Positions 1 to 9,800 of a stretch of 64,000 nt of DNA are shown one piece after another; within the stretch, counting starts at the first letter, position 1; each line of letters begins with the position of its first letter. Both the position numbers and the translations under genes were made by a program. The DNA comes from Algoriphagus aestuarii (GTDB lineage: Bacteria > Bacteroidota > Bacteroidia > Cytophagales > Cyclobacteriaceae): positions 186,001 through 250,000 of the forward strand of contig JAFIDK010000005.1 of the NCBI GenBank assembly GCA_017051695.1, written 5' to 3'. The notes beneath the pieces are model-generated. The model was given only the letters and a program-made list of their open reading frames with translations, was not told the DNA's origin and searched no databases.

Positions 1-868
1 TCATCCAATCCATGAAGGTCTCGGATACTTTACAATCTCTAGAATACTTGTAAGTATTCCAATATCCATCATTAAGTCCGTTTCTATTTACCCCTTGTGG
101 CCCTGGGGCATAATGGATAAACGCGATATCATCATTGCTTGTAAAAGCTCCGCTGCTATTCGCCTCGGTAAAAACTTCCTGAGCTTTGGATGGATCAACA
201 TTGGAAATCCTCATCGCCATTCTCATCAGCAGAGAATTAGCAAACTTTTTCCATTTGTCGATTTCTCCGCCATAGATAAAGTCCTGAACGCCTAATGACC
301 TTGCCGAAGAGGAAAATTTATCTCGGGCAGCTTTTACATCATCAATCATTTTGTAGTAAACATCCTTCTGAGGCTCATAAGTTGGAAACCAATTTTCTTC
401 ACCTTCTAGACCGTATCCAGCTTGAGTATAAGGAATATCACCATACATATCTGTCATTCTATGAAGATCGTATGCTCTTAAAATTGTCGCTGCTGCATTT
501 ACGTTTGCTTCATTTGGATCATCAGCGGTTTTTCTGATTACTTCTGAAAAAAGGCGGATCACATCAGTAAAATGCCTTTCCATATAAGCTCCAGAATACT
601 GAGCGGAATAGAAGTATTTATCTCCACTAAAGTAACTTGCAGTAGATGCTGTATGCTGGATCATCGTAGCTGCATACAGCATATTGGCTCTCGTATTTTC
701 ATATTCTCCCCCAATTCTCAATGTTCCAAGGGAAAATAAATATTGCATATCGATGTCTTCGACAGCATTTTGGTTCACATTAAGATCTAAGAGGTCCTGC
801 TCACTACAGGAAGTAGCGAAAAGCAATGAACCTAACATCAGACCTGTCATTCTATTTAAAATTTTCAT
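1..868 (-). CDS. SusD-like outer-membrane lipoprotein (3' end outside window)
   Basis: Partial: 289 codons are visible and the gene runs off the left edge. It begins with a lipoprotein signal peptide (MKILNRMTGL..., with Cys21 after FATS), so it should be anchored in the outer membrane. The motif YGDIPYTQAG and the helical TPR-like pattern fit the SusD/RagB superfamily, probably the SusD-like_2 branch. SusD proteins cap the SusC barrel and bind the incoming ligand. The gene follows the susC gene at 895-4020 after 26 bases, so the two form an operon. The ligand cannot be predicted from sequence. The start is the first ATG after the susC stop and fits the signal peptide. Confidence 0.88.
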   Translation of the reverse strand, partial: MKILNRMTGLMLGSLLFATSCSEQDLLDLNVNQNAVEDIDMQYLFSLGTLRIGGEYENTRANMLYAATMIQHTASTASYFSGDKYFYSAQYSGAYMERHFTDVIRLFSEVIRKTADDPNEANVNAAATILRAYDLHRMTDMYGDIPYTQAGYGLEGEENWFPTYEPQKDVYYKMIDDVKAARDKFSSSARSLGVQDFIYGGEIDKWKKFANSLLMRMAMRISNVDPSKAQEVFTEANSSGAFTSNDDIAFIHYAPGPQGVNRNGLNDGYWNTYKYSRDCKVSETFMDWM

Positions 869-894
869 TTTTTCAATCGTTTAAAGTGTCTGAC

Positions 895-3800
895 TTAGAA
901 ATTAGCAGATAGGTTAAATCCAAAGCTCCTATTAGCAGGAACTGAGAAAAACTCTAACCCTTGAGCATTTCCAGAAGTAGTATAAGAAGCTTCTGGATCA
1001 ATGTTTGGCGTTTTAGACCAAAGCAGTGCTAAATTCCTTCCGACCAAAGACAGAGACAAAGATTGGAATGGAGTCTTTTGGATAAAGCTCGATGGGAAAG
1101 TATACCCAAATGAAAACTCTCTCAATTTCGCAAATGAGGCATCATAAACGATATACTCAGTCACCTGAGAATATCTCTGCCAGTAGTTATCGATGAGATA
1201 TTGTGTTGGATCATTTGGATTGGCAGGAATAGTCCATGTACCAGGAGTTCCTTCTGGAGTAACCCCAGAAACTGTTAAGTTTCCATCTCTGCCATTCAAG
1301 GTGTTTTCATGAAGACCATATTGGTAGGCGAAATAATCCGTTCCGGACATGATATGACCACCTGATCTAAAGTCAATCAATGTCATCAACCTAAATCCTT
1401 TGTAACTAAATGTATTGGTCAGTCCTCCTGAAATAGGATGACGGCCCTCAGCTATTGTTTCATATCCTGAAGTAGTCACAGGGAAACCGTTACTGTCATA
1501 AACCTTTTGACCATCGATTTCCATATGCTTGAAGCCTGCGATCATACCTAATGGTTCTCCAACGATATGTCTGATTCTTTCCCTTCTGGTTCTAGCCTCA
1601 TCCAAATTGATAAATTGAATAGGATCTCCGGCCGCATTAGTACCTAAACTAAGCACCTCGGAAATATTTTTTGCAAAGTTGAAGGAAATATCCCATCTGA
1701 ATTCTCCAGCAACCGGTGTAACATTTACTAGCAATTCAATTCCTTTGTTTTCTAACTCACCAATATTGATAGTAGTAGCTCCAAAGCCAGATGTAGCAGA
1801 AATACTTGTATTTAAAATATCATCGGAGGTTCTTCTGTTATAGTAGGCTACATCAAACCCTAATCTGTTATCAAAGAATCTCAAATCAGCACCAATTTCA
1901 TACTCGGTCGATATGTAAGGTTTCAGCGTGGAGTTCGGAATTGATCCATTATTGATTTGACCTAAACTAGCACCTAAATGTCCGGCTCCTACCAAACCAT
2001 ATGTCAAGTTAAGTGCATACGGAGAAGGTGCTCCACCCCCTACTTGTCCCCAGTTACCTCTCAATTTCAGAAAAGTAACAAATTCAGGCATCTCGACCAT
2101 ATCAGAAAGTACGGCAGAAACACCAACTGAAGGATAAAACAATTTGCTGTTTTCAGGAGCCAAGGTGGAGAACTGATCTTGACGGCCTGTCAAGTTCAAG
2201 AAGATCATATTCTTATATCCCACGTTTGCTGCGGCAAAATAGGAATTGATCCCCAGTTCACTAAACCCATATCCAAAAGTAGGAGCTGCGACATTTGTCA
2301 CTGAATGGAAAAAAGGAACGACCAGATCATTGCCACCGCCGTTTTTACTTTCTACAGTCCTCCTCATCATATTGGTACCAATAAAACCATCAACATCAAA
2401 GTCGCCGAAAGTTTTATCAAAACCTATCATGAAATCAGCATTGTTCTCACGGATAGTAGTGGTAGAAGTATTGTAACTTCCCCTAGGTTTAAAAGCTGTT
2501 CCATAAGCTTCAAATGAATACTCATCTCTCACTTGAAAATCAGTACCAAATCGCCCTTGTGCATACAGCCAATCTGTAAAGTCATATTTAAGAGACATAT
2601 TACCCAAAACCCTATCTGTCACATCTTCTCTACCCCACTGGTAAACAGCCCAATACGGATTCGTTTGGAAGGTATTACTCTGGTATCGAAGTTCAGTACC
2701 ATCAGGAAGAGCACCAGGCTTATTAGGGTCACCTTTCATGACATCCAATGGAATATTCCCTGGCTTTACCACCATCGAGAAGTTCGCGTTTCCTGGAGAA
2801 TCAGACAATCTCGGTCTGTTTTGGGCATCTTGCTTAGAATATTGTCCTGTTACAGCCAAGGTGAAATTCCCTTGCTTGCTATTCACATTGATATTGGCAA
2901 CATTTCTTTTAAAACCGGCATTTGGCACAACATCTTTATTGTCCAAATTCGAAAAGGAAAATCTATAAGTAGTGTTTTCATTTCCTCCGAAAAGGGCGAT
3001 TGAATTATTCCAGGTTTTACCTAAATCATAAAAGTCAGAAAAATCTTCTCCCAGGTAAGAATATGGTCTTTGAATCCCATCAAACTGAACCACTTGTGAA
3101 CCATCATATGGGGATCCCCAGCCATTGTTTGCAGTATTGATGGCTTCGTCCTGATTTAATGGTTTTCTTCCGTCTAGACCTGGACCATAAATTCTTTGAA
3201 AATTAGTCTGATCTACTACACTTTCTACCGTGAAATTTGAGTTAAATGAAACTCCTATTCCTTTTCTGGATGTTCCGGTTTTAGTGGTGATGATGATTAC
3301 ACCATTTGCGGCTCTAGCACCATAAAGGGCTGCGGCAGTATTTCCTTTTAAGACAGAAAGGCTTTCGATATCATCCGGGTTAATTGCTGCAAGTCCATCT
3401 CCTGCGTCATTACCACCCCAAAGACCAGCTGAACCTAGGTTGCCTGATTCAATAGGTACTCCGTTTACCACGTACAATGGCTGATCATTGCCAGTTAAAG
3501 AGGACCCACCTCTGATTACTACTCTTGTGGAACCAGCTGATCCTGTAGCAGGAGGAGTTACGTTCACCCCAGCAATTTTACCTGTCAAGGCATTACCTAA
3601 ATTTATGGCCCTTGATTCAGTAAACTTATCCCCAGATAACTGGGTCACTGAGTATCCCAAAGCTTTTTTGTCACGCTCCATACCAAAGGAAGTCACGACA
3701 ACTTCATTCAGCTCAGAGATGTCTTCTGCCAGTACCACATTCAATTCTGATTGATTGCCTACTGTAAACTCTTTTGAAGAGAATCCAATAAATGAAAAAA

Positions 3801-4020
3801 CTAAAACAGAGTTAGAATTCACATTGATTGAATATTTACCGTCTACATCAGTGGTAGTACCGGTTTGGTTCGTCTTATCGAGAACTGTTACTCCAGGGAT
3901 GGGCAAGCCATCTACCTCTCCAGTAACAACCCCCGTAAGAATTCGGTTTTGGGCTTCAGCCTGAATACTTAATGCAAGTACCAAGAAGATCCCAAATGAG
4001 ATTGATAGAATTTTCCTCAT
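895..4020 (-). CDS. SusC/RagA-family TonB-linked outer-membrane protein (copy 1)
   Basis: 1041 residues. A signal peptide (about 1-24, ending AEA) is followed by a carboxypeptidase-regulatory-like domain (about 28-100, GVVTGEVDGLPIPGVTV), a TonB-dependent plug (about 105-225, with VVIRGGSSLTG and SVLKGNTAAALYG) and a long beta-barrel ending in aromatic F1041. SusC proteins import glycans or peptides across the outer membrane using TonB energy and a SusD lid. Its first 120 residues closely resemble those of the protein at 6046-9363, so the two operons are paralogous. A SusD gene follows 26 bases later. No substrate can be assigned. Confidence 0.93.
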   Translation of the reverse strand: MRKILSISFGIFLVLALSIQAEAQNRILTGVVTGEVDGLPIPGVTVLDKTNQTGTTTDVDGKYSINVNSNSVLVFSFIGFSSKEFTVGNQSELNVVLAEDISELNEVVVTSFGMERDKKALGYSVTQLSGDKFTESRAINLGNALTGKIAGVNVTPPATGSAGSTRVVIRGGSSLTGNDQPLYVVNGVPIESGNLGSAGLWGGNDAGDGLAAINPDDIESLSVLKGNTAAALYGARAANGVIIITTKTGTSRKGIGVSFNSNFTVESVVDQTNFQRIYGPGLDGRKPLNQDEAINTANNGWGSPYDGSQVVQFDGIQRPYSYLGEDFSDFYDLGKTWNNSIALFGGNENTTYRFSFSNLDNKDVVPNAGFKRNVANINVNSKQGNFTLAVTGQYSKQDAQNRPRLSDSPGNANFSMVVKPGNIPLDVMKGDPNKPGALPDGTELRYQSNTFQTNPYWAVYQWGREDVTDRVLGNMSLKYDFTDWLYAQGRFGTDFQVRDEYSFEAYGTAFKPRGSYNTSTTTIRENNADFMIGFDKTFGDFDVDGFIGTNMMRRTVESKNGGGNDLVVPFFHSVTNVAAPTFGYGFSELGINSYFAAANVGYKNMIFLNLTGRQDQFSTLAPENSKLFYPSVGVSAVLSDMVEMPEFVTFLKLRGNWGQVGGGAPSPYALNLTYGLVGAGHLGASLGQINNGSIPNSTLKPYISTEYEIGADLRFFDNRLGFDVAYYNRRTSDDILNTSISATSGFGATTINIGELENKGIELLVNVTPVAGEFRWDISFNFAKNISEVLSLGTNAAGDPIQFINLDEARTRRERIRHIVGEPLGMIAGFKHMEIDGQKVYDSNGFPVTTSGYETIAEGRHPISGGLTNTFSYKGFRLMTLIDFRSGGHIMSGTDYFAYQYGLHENTLNGRDGNLTVSGVTPEGTPGTWTIPANPNDPTQYLIDNYWQRYSQVTEYIVYDASFAKLREFSFGYTFPSSFIQKTPFQSLSLSLVGRNLALLWSKTPNIDPEASYTTSGNAQGLEFFSVPANRSFGFNLSANF

Positions 4021-4184
4021 AGTTGGTAAATAATGGTTTTTAATAATTGATTTTAAAATTGAAATCTTTGAACTCCCTTTTTTAAAATCTGCAGGTTAAA
4101 CCTGAAAATTTTACCGTTGAAAACCGAAAAGTGATTTTCATTCACTAAATGGGTCAAACTACTTAAAACCCATTGTCTATTAAG

Positions 4185-4216
4185 TAAATCTAGATAATTC
4201 ACAAATTAATCCAAAA
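4185..4216 (-). promoter_or_regulatory. Candidate promoter of susC copy 1 (TTTTG-N19-TAGATTTA)
   Basis: Read on the minus strand, TTTTG (4216-4212) and TAGATTTA (4192-4185) are 19 bases apart, close to the Bacteroidota -33 TTG / -7 TAnnTTTG pattern except for the last base of the -7 box. The same arrangement precedes the paralogous susC at 9530-9560, at nearly the same distance from the start codon. It implies a leader of roughly 155-160 bases. The rest of the 410-base gap (4021-4430) is AT-rich and holds only the terminator at 4381-4406. Confidence 0.5.
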
Positions 4217-4380
4217 GCAATTGATCTATTTTTTAATTAAAATTAATTTGATTAATCGATATTTTTAAAAATGTTTCTAATGAAACATTCATTTTTTTAA
4301 TTATTTATTTTACCCATTCCCGATTTTCAGAAGATAATTTCAAACCGGTTTACTGATCTTTTACATAATTTAAACAAAAA

Positions 4381-4406
4381 AAACCTCTCAATTTCTTGAG
4401 AGGTTT
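4381..4406 (-). terminator. Rho-independent terminator after susD copy 2
   Basis: An 11-bp perfect stem (AAACCTCTCAA paired with TTGAGAGGTTT) around a 4-base loop, followed on the minus strand by a T run. It lies 25 bases past the stop of the susD gene at 4431-6017. It separates the two susCD operons, so the downstream pair needs its own promoter. Confidence 0.88.
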
Positions 4407-4430
4407 ATATTTTTTCTGGTTAGATACTAA

Positions 4431-6017
4431 TTAGTTCATGTCCCAAAAAATCTTATTGCCCAATTTATCTTCAGGCTGAACTACCGCATAATTTTCCGTA
4501 TTATAAGTTTGCTCTGATCCAGGATATATCCATCTGTAAGGGGGTAAGCTTTGCTGATTGGACTGATCTACCCAGAATTCTAGGTCTACAAGATCCAACC
4601 TTCTCATTTCTGACCAGCTTTCATTTGGCTGAATTACATTAAAATGCAACCATTTCTGCTCAGCTATCAACTTCAACTTTCCTTCCATGGAAGAAGCTCC
4701 AGTCCAGGCAATGCTTTCCTGAGATAAATACAAATCGATATCCTTACCGGAAGGAACTACGACTTCAGGAGAATCCCCATTATTCGAAATATTTCTCAAA
4801 TACTGATAAAACTCAACAGATTGCATAACAGCTGATTCATAAGAAGCTTTTGCCATGGCATCCTGCCCGTTTCTCAAATAATACTCAGCAGCAAAGAATT
4901 GAACTTCCGGAGCTGTGATCAATAAACCTGGGAAATACTGGTTTCTGGAGATCGTAGATCTATTGTAAATGGTCAAGGTACCTGAAAGCACCATTTCATT
5001 TTGTTCTGAACCATTCAACAATGGATCCAAGCCCATGAAATAACCTGGCTCAGCCTCTAATCCTGGCTCAAACACATAAGTCAATCGAGGATCTTCATTA
5101 TCCAACATGTGGTCTAGAATAGCTTTACCAGCTAAGTTACCATTCCAATCCTCAAGTCCTGACTGGAAAGAGGTAGCGGAAAGCAATGTACCCAAGCTAT
5201 AGATATCCCATTTGATGTTATCAGCATTGGAAGTCACTACTGGGTAAGAACCTTGATTATTTAGAATTTCACCAATTTCAGTATTGGATCTTGCGGAGAA
5301 AGTACTTGTACCACTTACTCGGGACAACATTCTAATTCTCAAAGAGTTGATGTATTTCTTCCACAGAATCAAATCCCCTGAATTGATCAAATCCTGAGTC
5401 TTGAATTCCAATTGAACAGCGGAACTGACAGTGATGGTATTCATCTCATCCGCCATTGCTGCCAAATCATCAAGCATCATGGTGTAAAGCATCTCTGCAT
5501 CATCGTATGCAGCGTATGAAGAATTATAATCACCCCCATTTTGGCTTAGCATCCCTGCTTTAGTGAAAGGAATATCGCCATAGATATCTATCATCTTTTG
5601 GGTCTTATCATATATGAAAGCTTTTGCAGCAATCATGTAGATTCTCTGTTCTGCAGCTGCAGCTTCGGATAGACCAGCAAAGACTTTTTCGATCTCCCTG
5701 TACTGAGCCAAAGTCTGATAATAGTTGTTCCAGACGTTATTGTTTGCAGAGGAACCTGGTACGTATTGGTTTTCACCATTTACCCAACCAATTGCTTGAG
5801 TAAATCGATTGGAATTGATACGGTGATTCACGAAATAATCATCGTAGCTAGGAAGCACATAAGCTCTGTTGGTATAAAACATACCTGAGAACTGCTTTCC
5901 TACAGTGGTTTCAGCGACTTTGGACGGATCAGTATAGTTATCCGAAAAGTCTGATTCGGTACAGCTGATGAATGAAGCTGCCACGAATGCACTTATATAT
6001 AAACTTTTAAATTTCAT
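4431..6017 (-). CDS. SusD-like outer-membrane lipoprotein
   Basis: 528 residues. A lipoprotein signal peptide ends at Cys19 (ASFISC). The motif YGDIPFTKAG (about 145-155), the following helical repeats and the length fit the SusD/RagB family, SusD-like_2 type. It should sit on the cell surface and close over its SusC partner, encoded 28 bases upstream (6046-9363). A strong terminator follows. The ligand is unknown. It is not obviously closer to the SusD at the left edge than to other family members, although both show the same N-terminal layout. Confidence 0.9.
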   Translation of the reverse strand: MKFKSLYISAFVAASFISCTESDFSDNYTDPSKVAETTVGKQFSGMFYTNRAYVLPSYDDYFVNHRINSNRFTQAIGWVNGENQYVPGSSANNNVWNNYYQTLAQYREIEKVFAGLSEAAAAEQRIYMIAAKAFIYDKTQKMIDIYGDIPFTKAGMLSQNGGDYNSSYAAYDDAEMLYTMMLDDLAAMADEMNTITVSSAVQLEFKTQDLINSGDLILWKKYINSLRIRMLSRVSGTSTFSARSNTEIGEILNNQGSYPVVTSNADNIKWDIYSLGTLLSATSFQSGLEDWNGNLAGKAILDHMLDNEDPRLTYVFEPGLEAEPGYFMGLDPLLNGSEQNEMVLSGTLTIYNRSTISRNQYFPGLLITAPEVQFFAAEYYLRNGQDAMAKASYESAVMQSVEFYQYLRNISNNGDSPEVVVPSGKDIDLYLSQESIAWTGASSMEGKLKLIAEQKWLHFNVIQPNESWSEMRRLDLVDLEFWVDQSNQQSLPPYRWIYPGSEQTYNTENYAVVQPEDKLGNKIFWDMN

Positions 6018-6045
6018 TTTCTTGATGGATTAGTTAAGTCCTCTA

Positions 6046-9000
6046 TTAGAATTTAGCTCTTAGCATAAAACCAATACTTCTAGTTGCAGGGTTGTTACCT
6101 GCATTGGTCAAGGTCTGAGCCCAATTAGATCCAGCAGTCAACACTTCAGGATCAAGGTCTTTGATATTTCTGTAAAGGAAGAACAGGTTTCTACCGAACA
6201 CAGAAACGTTTACATTGCTTGCCCCAAATCTCTGAGTCAAAGTGTTAGGAAGAGTATAACCTAAAGTAAGTTCACGCATCTTCAAATAGGTATTATCCTG
6301 GATATACAATTCGTATCTAGACTCTGAATATTGAGGACCACCCCAGTTATAGGTTCTTTGGTAGTACAATGCCTGAGAAATGACATTGGTATTTGCTTGG
6401 CCATCTGCAGTCACACCATCCATTAGCATACCATCATGATACACAGCTTCTCCATTTGGACCAGCTCCAGTGGAATGATCCACCTGTACACCTTTACCAT
6501 TGCTATCTACATAATAAGCCAAACCACCGGTTTCCTCATTTCTGTATTTGATACTTTCCTCTGTTAGACCACGGCTAGTCATCCAGTTGATACCAGTTGG
6601 CATCACAGATCCGCCGATTTGGAAGTCCATCAAAGCTGAGAAATTGAAGCCTTTGAAATTGAAATTATTCATCAAACCACCTACCGCATCTGGCATCGCG
6701 TTACCAACTCTTTCCCAGTTGTTTGCATCAATTTTATAAAGACCATTTGGCTGTACGATCATGTTGCCGTTTGCGTCTTTTTCCACTGGGTGAGCGTAGA
6801 AATCTCCCATAGGGCGACCTACCACAGATCTCAATTGAGCAGCATTGCCATCATAATCTGCATGAAGAAGCTCTGTAGCATTATTAGCCAACTTCTCTAC
6901 AGTGTTCATGTTTCTTGCCAAGTTCAAGGTCATATCCCACAAGAAATCACCACGCTGCATGATTGTTCCATTGATAGCCATCTCGATACCTTTGTTTCTC
7001 AGCGTACCGATATTGGTCAAAACTGATCCAGCACCGCTGGTTGCAGGAAGAGTCAAAGGAAGGATCTGGTCGCGGATTTGGGCATTGTAGTAAGAAATAT
7101 CAATTCCTAATCTATTATTGAACATTCTTGTATCCATCCCGACTTCAAACTCATGCTTTTGCTCAGGTTTGATTCCGTCATTTCCGAAGTTATTAGGAAT
7201 TACAGTGTACAAAACAGAAGAACCTCCGTCTTGTTGTACTCCTAAGGTGTTTTGGGTATAGGCAATATTAGCTCCATAAACCTGCGGATAGTTACCTACA
7301 ATACCCCAAGAACCTCTCAATTTTGAGAAAGTGATAAATTCTGGTAATTCGAACATATCGGAGATCGCCAAACTTGTATTGACTGAAGGATAAACAAAGG
7401 CATTGTTTTGAGGATTCATAGTAGAAGTACGGTCTCTACGAATTGTACCTTCCAAGAACCAAAATCCTTTGTAATCAAAGTTCAAAGTCCCTAACATCGC
7501 ATCGATTACAATATTAGACCTATTGGTACTACCAACTAACTGGTTATTGGAAGCCACCATATCAAATAGGTTTTCACTGCTCAAACCACCATTAGTTCTC
7601 ATAAAAATAGATCTATTGGATTCTTTCTTAGCAGTATAACCTGCCATAGCACTCAAGGTGATTTCATCAGTCAATTTTTTGGAATAAGTCAACATCAAAT
7701 CTCCATAAAGGATATTGAATGTCTCATTTTGCATGCTGAAATACCCTGAATTACCAAATGCCAAAGGTCTTTCAGTTGCTCTCTTATCTTCAGAATATCT
7801 GTTGGTAAAATCAGTAGAGATTCTAGCTCTGAATGTCAAATCATCTGTGATTTTATATGTGTTCGTCAAAACACCGATCACACGGTTGGAGGCTTCATTA
7901 AGGTTATGCTTGTTCACTCTCCATACATAATCACCAATGGCATCCATAAATCCATTGTTCACGATGTTTTCATCAGGTGTCAAGCTTTGGCCTGTGCCGG
8001 TTACATACTTATAACCACGGCTTGTCTGATATCTATCTAAATACCAAGCTCCATTGTCAAATCTTGACATCATACCGCTAAAGTTATTGATCATACGGTC
8101 AATGGAATAAGGACGGTTTTTGGTGTTTTGATTGACAAAGTTTACCATCACATCTGTTGTCCATTTTTTGTTCAATCTGAATGTCGCATTCAAATTGGCG
8201 ATGTTTTTATTGTTATTGGAATTCAAACTCAAGGCCTCATTGTCCTGACGAGTCAAAGAGAATCTAAAATCTGCAAATTCAGAATTGTTAGACACTGCCA
8301 CGTTAATTGATGAACTCAAAGGATTGTTAAAAAGAGCTGCATAATTGTCTCTTTGAGCTTCATAAGGTCTGATCTCACCATCCCATGATTTGGTAGGCTG
8401 TCCGTCAAATTCAGGACCGAAGTTGATAGAAGTATTTGGCAAACCTCTGGATCCATCAGGATAAGTAATAAAACCATCATCTTGCTGACCCAATGAAAAA
8501 ACATGGCTTGGACCACCTGGACCTCTTACATTCTGATAGCGAGGAAGGTAAGCAATTTCATCTCTTGCAATGTTTGCATTAAAATCCACTGTAAAGCCTT
8601 TCTTGGCAGAATTACCTTTTTTGGTAGTGATCAATACCACACCATTTACTGCCTCAGAACCATAAAGTGCTGCTGCAGATGCACCTTTCAACACAGAAAT
8701 ACTCGCGATATCTTCAGGGTTGATATCTGCCAAACCATTTCCTCTCAATCTCTGGTCACCCCAATAATTGGTATTGTTGACATTTTCATTTCGGATAGGC
8801 ACCCCATCCATTATGATCAAAGGCTGGGTATTTCCAGTGATGGAGTTTAGTCCTCTTACAGTGATATTCACGGCAGAAGTAGCACCACCCGCACCAGCTT
8901 GGATTCGTACACCCGGAGCTTTTCCATAAAGTGCTGTCGCAACGTTTGGAGTTCCTACTTTAACCAATTCATCAGCTTTGATCGTACTGGTTGCATAGCC

Positions 9001-9363
9001 CAAAGACTTTTCCTTTTTGTCCATACCAAAGGCTGTTACCACAAATTCTGAAAGCTCGTTGGCATCTTCCTCTAGGTAAATATTGATCTCTGACTGATTC
9101 CCTACTTCAACTTCTTGACTGGCAAAGCCAATAAACGAAAACACCAAAACTGAATTTGGTCCAACAGAAATGGAATACTCACCATCTATATTAGTGGTAG
9201 TACCTGTCTGGTTGGTTTTGTCCAAAATCGTGACCCCTGGCATCGGCTCTCCGTCCGGCGAGGCAGTCACAACTCCCTTCAAAACTCGTTTCTGACCCTG
9301 TGCCATAGTCGCGGCACTAAAGATCATAACCAGAGCGAAAGCAATTGATAGAACTTTTCTCAT
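6046..9363 (-). CDS. SusC/RagA-family TonB-linked outer-membrane protein (copy 2)
   Basis: 1105 residues. Signal peptide about 1-23; carboxypeptidase-regulatory-like domain about 28-105; plug domain about 115-245 (VRGLNSITGNTQPLIIMDGV, SVLKGASAAALYGS); 22-strand-type barrel to a C-terminal phenylalanine (RSIGFMLRAKF). It imports a ligand delivered by the SusD lipoprotein encoded next. The N-terminal 120 residues (for example PGVTILDKTNQTGTTTN and NSVLVFSFIGFAS) nearly match the copy at 895-4020, while the barrels differ in length and sequence. This suggests tandem duplication followed by divergence in ligand. No sigma/anti-sigma or hybrid two-component regulator is next to it. Confidence 0.93.
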   Translation of the reverse strand: MRKVLSIAFALVMIFSAATMAQGQKRVLKGVVTASPDGEPMPGVTILDKTNQTGTTTNIDGEYSISVGPNSVLVFSFIGFASQEVEVGNQSEINIYLEEDANELSEFVVTAFGMDKKEKSLGYATSTIKADELVKVGTPNVATALYGKAPGVRIQAGAGGATSAVNITVRGLNSITGNTQPLIIMDGVPIRNENVNNTNYWGDQRLRGNGLADINPEDIASISVLKGASAAALYGSEAVNGVVLITTKKGNSAKKGFTVDFNANIARDEIAYLPRYQNVRGPGGPSHVFSLGQQDDGFITYPDGSRGLPNTSINFGPEFDGQPTKSWDGEIRPYEAQRDNYAALFNNPLSSSINVAVSNNSEFADFRFSLTRQDNEALSLNSNNNKNIANLNATFRLNKKWTTDVMVNFVNQNTKNRPYSIDRMINNFSGMMSRFDNGAWYLDRYQTSRGYKYVTGTGQSLTPDENIVNNGFMDAIGDYVWRVNKHNLNEASNRVIGVLTNTYKITDDLTFRARISTDFTNRYSEDKRATERPLAFGNSGYFSMQNETFNILYGDLMLTYSKKLTDEITLSAMAGYTAKKESNRSIFMRTNGGLSSENLFDMVASNNQLVGSTNRSNIVIDAMLGTLNFDYKGFWFLEGTIRRDRTSTMNPQNNAFVYPSVNTSLAISDMFELPEFITFSKLRGSWGIVGNYPQVYGANIAYTQNTLGVQQDGGSSVLYTVIPNNFGNDGIKPEQKHEFEVGMDTRMFNNRLGIDISYYNAQIRDQILPLTLPATSGAGSVLTNIGTLRNKGIEMAINGTIMQRGDFLWDMTLNLARNMNTVEKLANNATELLHADYDGNAAQLRSVVGRPMGDFYAHPVEKDANGNMIVQPNGLYKIDANNWERVGNAMPDAVGGLMNNFNFKGFNFSALMDFQIGGSVMPTGINWMTSRGLTEESIKYRNEETGGLAYYVDSNGKGVQVDHSTGAGPNGEAVYHDGMLMDGVTADGQANTNVISQALYYQRTYNWGGPQYSESRYELYIQDNTYLKMRELTLGYTLPNTLTQRFGASNVNVSVFGRNLFFLYRNIKDLDPEVLTAGSNWAQTLTNAGNNPATRSIGFMLRAKF

Positions 9364-9529
9364 AGTAAGTAATTAATGATTAGAAAATAAATGAGTTTAT
9401 TGACCGACCTGTATATGCTTTAGTTATTAACAAATCTTTAAGATTTATTTTTCCCTAAAAGACTTGTTTTTGAGTCATTTAGCTTTCAATCATTTTTGAA
9501 AACAACTTCGCAAACACTGGTCTATGCAG

Positions 9530-9560
9530 TAAATCTAAAAATTTCATAATCCATTCAAAA
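9530..9560 (-). promoter_or_regulatory. Candidate promoter of susC copy 2 (TTTTG-N18-TAGATTTA)
   Basis: On the minus strand, TTTTG (9560-9556) and TAGATTTA (9537-9530) are 18 bases apart, matching the element upstream of the other susC. Flanking bases (for example the ATAGAC that follows the -7 box after four bases) are also shared, so the duplication probably included the promoter. The remaining part of the 437-base gap (9364-9800) is AT-rich leader sequence plus the terminator at 9749-9776; I see no small ORF in it. Confidence 0.5.
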
Positions 9561-9748
9561 CAATTCAATAATATTTTTTATTAAAATCGATGTTATTAAT
9601 AAAATTTTTTTAAAAAGTATTTCAGAATAAAATTTATTTTAGACATCTACCAAGATCCGTACACAATATTTTGTCTATTTGACACCCCCATATAGAAAAT
9701 TTCATTCCGATTTTTCTGAGTTAATAAAATTTATAAAAAGGCATAAAA

Positions 9749-9776
9749 AAAGCCTCTCAAAAATTTGAGAGGCTTT
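9749..9776 (-). terminator. Rho-independent terminator after glutamine synthetase
   Basis: A 12-bp perfect stem (AAAGCCTCTCAA / TTGAGAGGCTTT) with a 4-base loop and a T run on the minus strand, 24 bases beyond the stop at 9801. It isolates glnN from the susCD operon that follows. Confidence 0.9.
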
Positions 9777-9800
9777 AAATAGCTTGTTTTCAGAGCTTTT

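Noticed and set aside
2533-3003. 156-residue plus-strand reading frame inside susC
   Set aside because: It is antisense to a clear SusC gene, has no family features, and its composition follows from the opposite-strand coding sequence. Many similar antisense frames in the window were dropped for the same reason.
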